From assembly GCA_039583875.1 (NCBI GenBank), contig CM077165.1, forward strand, positions 77,426,757 to 77,490,756: 64,000 bases of DNA. The letters run 5' to 3'. This document shows, one piece after another, positions 59,901 to 64,000 of the stretch. The position numbers and the translations under genes are program-made. How positions within the stretch are numbered: position 1 is the first letter of the stretch; each line of letters opens with the position of its first letter. The notes under the pieces are model-generated. The model did no database searches and was not told the origin of the DNA. It was given only the letters and a program-made list of their open reading frames with translations. Origin of the DNA: Platanthera guangdongensis (lineage: Eukaryota; Streptophyta; Magnoliopsida; Asparagales; Orchidaceae).

Positions 59901-61156
59901 CGCTTCCGGGCTTAGTCCAAGGAGGCTTCCGGTACCAACGAGTTGTCACCTCGAAGGCCTTTAAGTCCATTCTCTAGGTTATCTACTTCACCAACTCCAC
60001 AGGAAAGCTTGGAGTTGAAGTCATCAATGGCCGAGGGCTTCGCCGGAGAGTTGAAAAGCTTCGGAGTAGTTGGCAATGGCTTCCCGACGAAGGTGGAGGT
60101 GATGGAGCAGCTGGAGAAGTGAAATGGTGATTCCCGTGCACTCTCCGATCGCAGCAAATGGCAGGCGTTGACCTAAATCGCGGAGCAGGGCCTTAAATAC
60201 AGAGGCAGCAGAAGCAGTGCGCACGACTGGTCGTGCGCACTGTAGGTCGATGATCGTGCACCTTTTCCAAATAGACCTGCAACCTGGACAGGAAGCATCA
60301 GCATATATGCGCACGACCAGTGGTCGTGCGCACTATGGCCAGTGTTCGTGCGATTACCGAGACAGGATTAGGAAAAAGGGAATGTAATGTGCACGATCAG
60401 TGGCGCACGACCAGTGGTCATGCGCAATAAGTCCAGTGGTCGTGCGCAGTATTCCTGCAACATCGGTGTCTCCCGATCGGTTTCGGAGCACGTACACGAC
60501 CCCTGTACCAACAGAAGGGGCAGAAAGGCCACCAGAACATGCACACCACATCCCCGAGATAGGGCTAAAGAATAACAACAATATAGAAACACAGAAAGCA
60601 CACAGAAACGGGCCTATAGTGCACTTAATCGTGAAATAGGTACATAAGCACATATAAGCAATAAAGGCTCTCAAGTGTAGTGCTAAGACGATAAAACTAT
60701 CCCAGATGAGTCCAAAAATCAGTGTAAAATGTGGACTCATCACAGACCCACACGGCCTTGGACATGCCTGTGTCCTAGGCAGTGTGCCTTGTCTCGACAC
60801 GGGCGAGCAAAAATGTCGACACCCCGGGTCGTGTGTCGACACGGGCGCGACACGCCCTGCGACACTCCCGTATCGCAGGCCATGTGCCCTATCTCGACAC
60901 TTCGTCGAGCGAAAATGTCGACACCCCGGGCCGAGTGTCGACACGGGCTCGACACGCCCTGCGACACGCTTGTGTCGTAGGCTGTGTGCCCTTACTCGAC
61001 ACTTCGTCGAGCGCAAAATGTCGACTACGCGTCCAAGTCGTCGACTCTAGCCTGACACGGCCTGGGACACGTGTCTCGGGCCGTGTGCCCCCTGCCAGAA
61101 ACCAAAAAATGGCCAGAAACGCAAATCGATCCTTTCTCAAAATCTGGGGTGTTACA
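56941..61156 (-). repeat. Element G 5' LTR, split by insertion H
   Basis: LTR sequence covers 56941-59256 and 60743-61156, with bases 59211-59256 present twice. The palindrome array is at 58800-59256 and 60743-61100. It keeps the roughly 490-base segment (57462-57950) lost from the 3' LTR. Confidence 0.92.
59257..60742 (-). mobile_element. H: Athila-type LTR plus primer site only, with 46-bp flanking duplication
   Basis: A whole LTR (59335-60742, 1408 bp; minus strand TGATGAGTCC...CGCATCA) is followed by the AGTTTT spacer and an intact tRNA-Asp primer site (59311-59328). Then come only about 54 bases made mostly of repeats of the LTR/primer junction (ATCAAGTTTTTGGC). There is no gag, pol or second LTR. 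The host LTR is duplicated for 46 bases (59211-59256 and 60743-60788) instead of 5. GTGCGCACGAC...GTCGTGCGCAC palindromes lie at about 60210-60450, and a TATTTAAGG box is read on the minus strand near 60197. Confidence 0.85.
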
Positions 61157-61188
61157 GGAGTCGACCTCGTCGAAGGATGTCTTGCCAT
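61157..61188 (-). pseudogene. gag: Element D gag start
   Basis: ATG at 61188-61186 opens MARHPSTRST, and the frame continues across element G at 50043 (PLSEGETSRAQNDVV). This fixes the exact G insertion point, 10-11 codons into gag. Confidence 0.88.
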
Positions 61189-61857
61189 CCTATGGTCATA
61201 TCAACATTAGTCAAATCCTGGTACAATAGTTGGAACTAACTACAAGTACAAACAATACATACATAAATATGATCTTAAAACTGCTAAACTTGCTCTGGGA
61301 GTTTATTTGGACAAAAATGATGTGATGCCTAACCTAGGATGGTTTACCACCATCAACTAACTCTTGTGCCTAGATCGGGAATGCATGAATTTGTATTCTT
61401 TTTCTGATTTAAAACCATGTGTGCACATATATCATCCTGCAAATCTTTAGCTTGGCACGTTGTGCTTATGCAATGTTATGCTATGCATGATTATGCTATG
61501 CATTCTAAAAAGGCCCTAATACATGTCATGAGTGGCGTACTCATGAAAATGTTATGCATCTCATACTACATAACATTCTCATGCAACGAAAAATAAATGT
61601 GCTAGTCGCATTCATATGGTGAGGTTATGCATCTCATACTACATAACCCTCACATGTTGCCCCTATGGTGGATCCATATACAGACACATATTATGCATCC
61701 CATACTACATAATATGCCCCGTATACTTCATGTTATGCTATGAGCGTAGTGTTCGTGCTTCAGCCAAGACGTGCTGATGACATATCGGTGTGTGTATGAT
61801 ATGATGTTAAACACCTAATACCTACAAGGAAAGGTTGCCCGACAAATTGTCAAGTAA
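61189..61857 (-). other. Element D leader with three related stem-loops
   Basis: Untranslated RNA between primer site and gag. Stem-loops lie at 61542-61583, 61619-61656 and 61687-61716 with a 12-base loop CATCTCATACTA (CATCCCATACTA in the third), enclosed by TTATG/CATAA stems. The position is that of a retroelement packaging or dimerisation signal. Confidence 0.6.
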
Positions 61858-61872
61858 CCTGCCTCTGATACA
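61858..61872 (-). other. Element D primer-binding site (tRNA-Met type)
   Basis: On the minus strand TGTATCAGAGGCAGG, three bases after the LTR end (GTGGCA), a slightly changed form of the tRNA-Met primer site. Confidence 0.78.
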
Positions 61873-61875
61873 AAC

Positions 61876-64000
61876 TGCCACAACCCGCATTTTCTCCGAA
61901 TTCAAGAAGTATCAGAGTATGAGAAAACACGCGTCATGACGCCACGTTGAGCAGGGGATATCTGTCAACGCTCAGGAGAACACCATCTAACTAGACTATG
62001 AAAATCTCATAAGTTTAATGATTAGAAAATCGGATATAATTTTAAGGGTCGTATCCCTCGGCTCGGTGGATCATCTAGTCCACAGTATAAAAACTATACT
62101 TATACACAGCGGAAAATACTTTAATTATTCTTGACATCCTATGAGAGTGCATAAGTGTCCCCCGAGGTCCACTCATACTATGCAAGACTCTAGATTTATT
62201 TTATATTATAAGTGGGAAAACGATCTTTTTACGTTGCTTAGAAAGTAGTGTATGAGTTTTACAAACATGCTGATCACGAGATATACTTATAATAGTGCTT
62301 TAGGTTTAAAAGTAATTAGCAACCTAGCATAAATCTTCCAAAGAGCAAGTAGACTATCTCCAACAAGGTAGCAGTAAAAGAAACATATCTAGTATCATAA
62401 GGTAAAACTACCAGTGGGCGCCAACAAACTGACACGAACCCACTGACAAGTATGTATGTCTATAAGAAAACAGAAAAACTACCTCACAATAGCAAGAGAA
62501 AGATCCCTACAACTCAAGGGATCACCAGCAACACCACAGCAAATCTAGCCGCTTATCCGGCTACTAATCAGAACCTGAGGCATTCAGAAAAGAAAAGAAT
62601 ACCTCAGCAAGTAAAACAAGAAAATCTAAATTATGGCATTAAATCAAAATGGAACAAGAGAGTAAGCAAACAAGACAGTAAAAGCAAACATTGTCCAAGG
62701 TAAGCAAAAGTACACCAAGTACCAAGTAACCACACCAAGTCCTGCTCAAATCCTGCAGAGGCTGCAAGGCAAATGATAAGAAAAACCTGCCACAATATGT
62801 TACATTCAACCGGGAAGAAACACTTAACAATCCTAATTTGTGAGTAATGGCAGTAGTAAAACATCATGGACCTGAGTTGGTGACCAAAAACAGTCCCCCA
62901 AACAAAACAGTTCCAACAAAAAAAACTCACTATGTCAGCACAAAACCACCACAAACCCAGCCCGTACCTGGGATTAAAAGGGTGACGGCCATAACAATAC
63001 CCAGCCCGTACCTGGGACTAAAAAGTGGCAGCCACGGCTCGCACACAAAGCATCCCGCTCCTTTAGAGCGTCAAAACACACTACCTGCCATAACCCGCAA
63101 TTCAGCCCTCAAAACAAAGGAAGAATGAAAGGACGACAAGACATCCCCCCTAGGAGGTAATCACTCGGGAAGAAGAGAAACCGAAAAGGAATAAATCCCA
63201 GCTTACAGGAATCGTCGATCTCCAGCCACAGGAAATCGTTGAACTCCGTTCGACGATTTTCCTTTCGTCGAACACAGGCACAGGAAAAATCATCGAACGC
63301 CGTTCGACAATTTTCCTTTCGTCGATCACTGGTCACGAGAAAAATCGTCGAACTCCGTTCGACGATTTTCCTTTCGTCGAACCCAGGTCACGGGAAAAAA
63401 TCGTCGAAGGCTATTCGACGATTTTGCGTTAACCGCAGGCTACAGGAAAACGTCGAACTCCGTTCGATGATTTTGCGTAAAACACCGGACACAGAAAATC
63501 TTCGAACTCAGTTCGACGATCCTCGTCAAACTCAGATCGACGATCCTCGCCGAACTCAGGCAACCGGAGATCGTCGATCTCATTTCGACGATCATCGTCG
63601 AACTCAGGTCGACGATCTTCATCGATCTCAAGCAACCAGAGATCGTCGATCTCAGTTCGATGATCTTTGTCGAACTCAGGTCGACGATCTTCGTAGAACT
63701 GGCTATGTTAAGTACACCTCAATCCCGAACAACCACCTTCATTTTCGACCAATCCTCTTAGCCTAATTCAATCCTATTACTCGCAAAGTAAGTATGAAAA
63801 CTCACTGCTACTAGTTTTAGGGCTGATAGGTTAATTGCTACCCAAACCGAGGTTAACAAGGAACAATTTGATAAAAACAAACAAGACTACAGCAACCCGG
63901 CCGGAAATTTGAGTTTCAGAACTTGAGATAATGCAAAAAGGAAACAAGAAGGAGCATTTATGGTTTAAGATCCACATGACTTTGACGAAAAAACAAACAG
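61876..64000 (-). repeat. Element D 5' LTR (incomplete at window end)
   Basis: Matches 20169-22250 of the 3' LTR closely, including the TCGACGAT/ATCGTCGA array (about 63220-63700). It carries a segment of about 40 bases near 62313-62355 that the 3' LTR lacks. Roughly 0.9 kb should remain outside the window. Confidence 0.93.

Larger units (their letters stand above)
50049..61156 (-). mobile_element. Element G: chromovirus inserted in the gag of D
   Basis: Target duplication GGAGT at 50044-50048 and 61157-61161. On the minus strand: 5' LTR 61156-56941 (with insertion H), primer site, gag, intron, protease, RT, RNase H, integrase/chromodomain, polypurine tract, 3' LTR 52240-50049. Proteins are close to those of C. 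It is older than C: more stops, LTR differences and a deletion in each of RT and the 3' LTR. Confidence 0.95.
20169..64000 (-). mobile_element. Element D: minus-strand chromovirus spanning the right two thirds (5' end beyond window)
   Basis: 3' LTR 20169-23179, pol, [element B 25149-47265], RNase H/RT/protease/gag, [element G 50049-61156], gag start, leader, primer site 61858-61872, 5' LTR from 61876 past the window end. Joining across B restores the RNase H reading at ...DAS/HVG..., and joining across G restores the Gag N-terminus. The chromodomain-like C-terminus and tRNA-Met-type primer site indicate a plant chromovirus near Tekay/Del. Its likely left target duplication is AGGGG (20164-20168). 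Confidence 0.9.

Noticed and set aside
59209..60790. H as a normal solo LTR
   Set aside because: A solo LTR would have a 5-bp duplication and no primer site. Here the primer site is present and the flank is duplicated for 46 bp.

Overview
This window is plant nuclear DNA made almost entirely of nested transposable elements. I found no convincing single-copy host gene, tRNA or rRNA. The evidence for a flowering plant is: Ty3/gypsy elements of the Athila lineage, with primer sites matching the 3' end of plant tRNA-Asp; chromodomain Ty3/gypsy elements with initiator tRNA-Met primer sites; a CACTA-type terminus beside a Ptta/En-Spm-like transposase fragment; and a hAT-like element. I cannot name the species.

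Layout. 1-1051: right end of a CACTA-like element. 1054-1569: C-terminal remnant of an En/Spm-type transposase gene with one intron. 2121-3305: a 33-bp minisatellite split by a hAT-like element (2230-3084). 3306-15077: Athila-type element A (+ strand; 5' LTR, gag, protease, RT, RNase H), interrupted by a 5.46-kb solo LTR (F, 6984-12439, TSD GTTAT). 15075-17984: a 74-bp tandem array and a minus-strand gypsy-type accessory gene with an intron (X). 17985-20168: a chromovirus-type LTR (E). 20169 to the window end: a large minus-strand chromovirus D whose 3' LTR (20169-23179) and 5' LTR (61876 onward) enclose everything between them.

Inside D sit two further elements. Athila element B (25149-47265, TSD CGAGG) interrupts D's RNase H, and chromovirus G (50049-61156, TSD GGAGT, minus strand) interrupts the start of D's gag. 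B's 5' LTR is itself split by chromovirus C (25605-35096, TSD GAACA, + strand, near-identical 2.3-kb LTRs). G's 5' LTR carries an LTR-plus-primer-site fragment (H, 59257-60742) flanked by a 46-bp duplication. If every junction is a simple insertion, the order is A, then X, E, D, then B and G, then C (into B) and H (into G).

All gag-pol genes are broken. In C, D-pol and G most breaks are in-frame stop codons, with the frame otherwise kept. The one long intact frame is a 418-residue Athila ORF-1-like protein in the env position of B.

The points most worth following are: (1) a short GT-AG intron at the same phase of the gag-protease junction in three chromovirus families (C, D, G); (2) dense arrays of CpG-rich palindromes (ACACGGSCGTGT and CTCGACGATCGTCGAG types) shared by LTRs of unrelated lineages and by an internal region ahead of B's env-position ORF; (3) three stem-loops with an almost invariant loop and partly covarying stems in D's leader; (4) the H insertion, which looks like a captured reverse-transcription intermediate.
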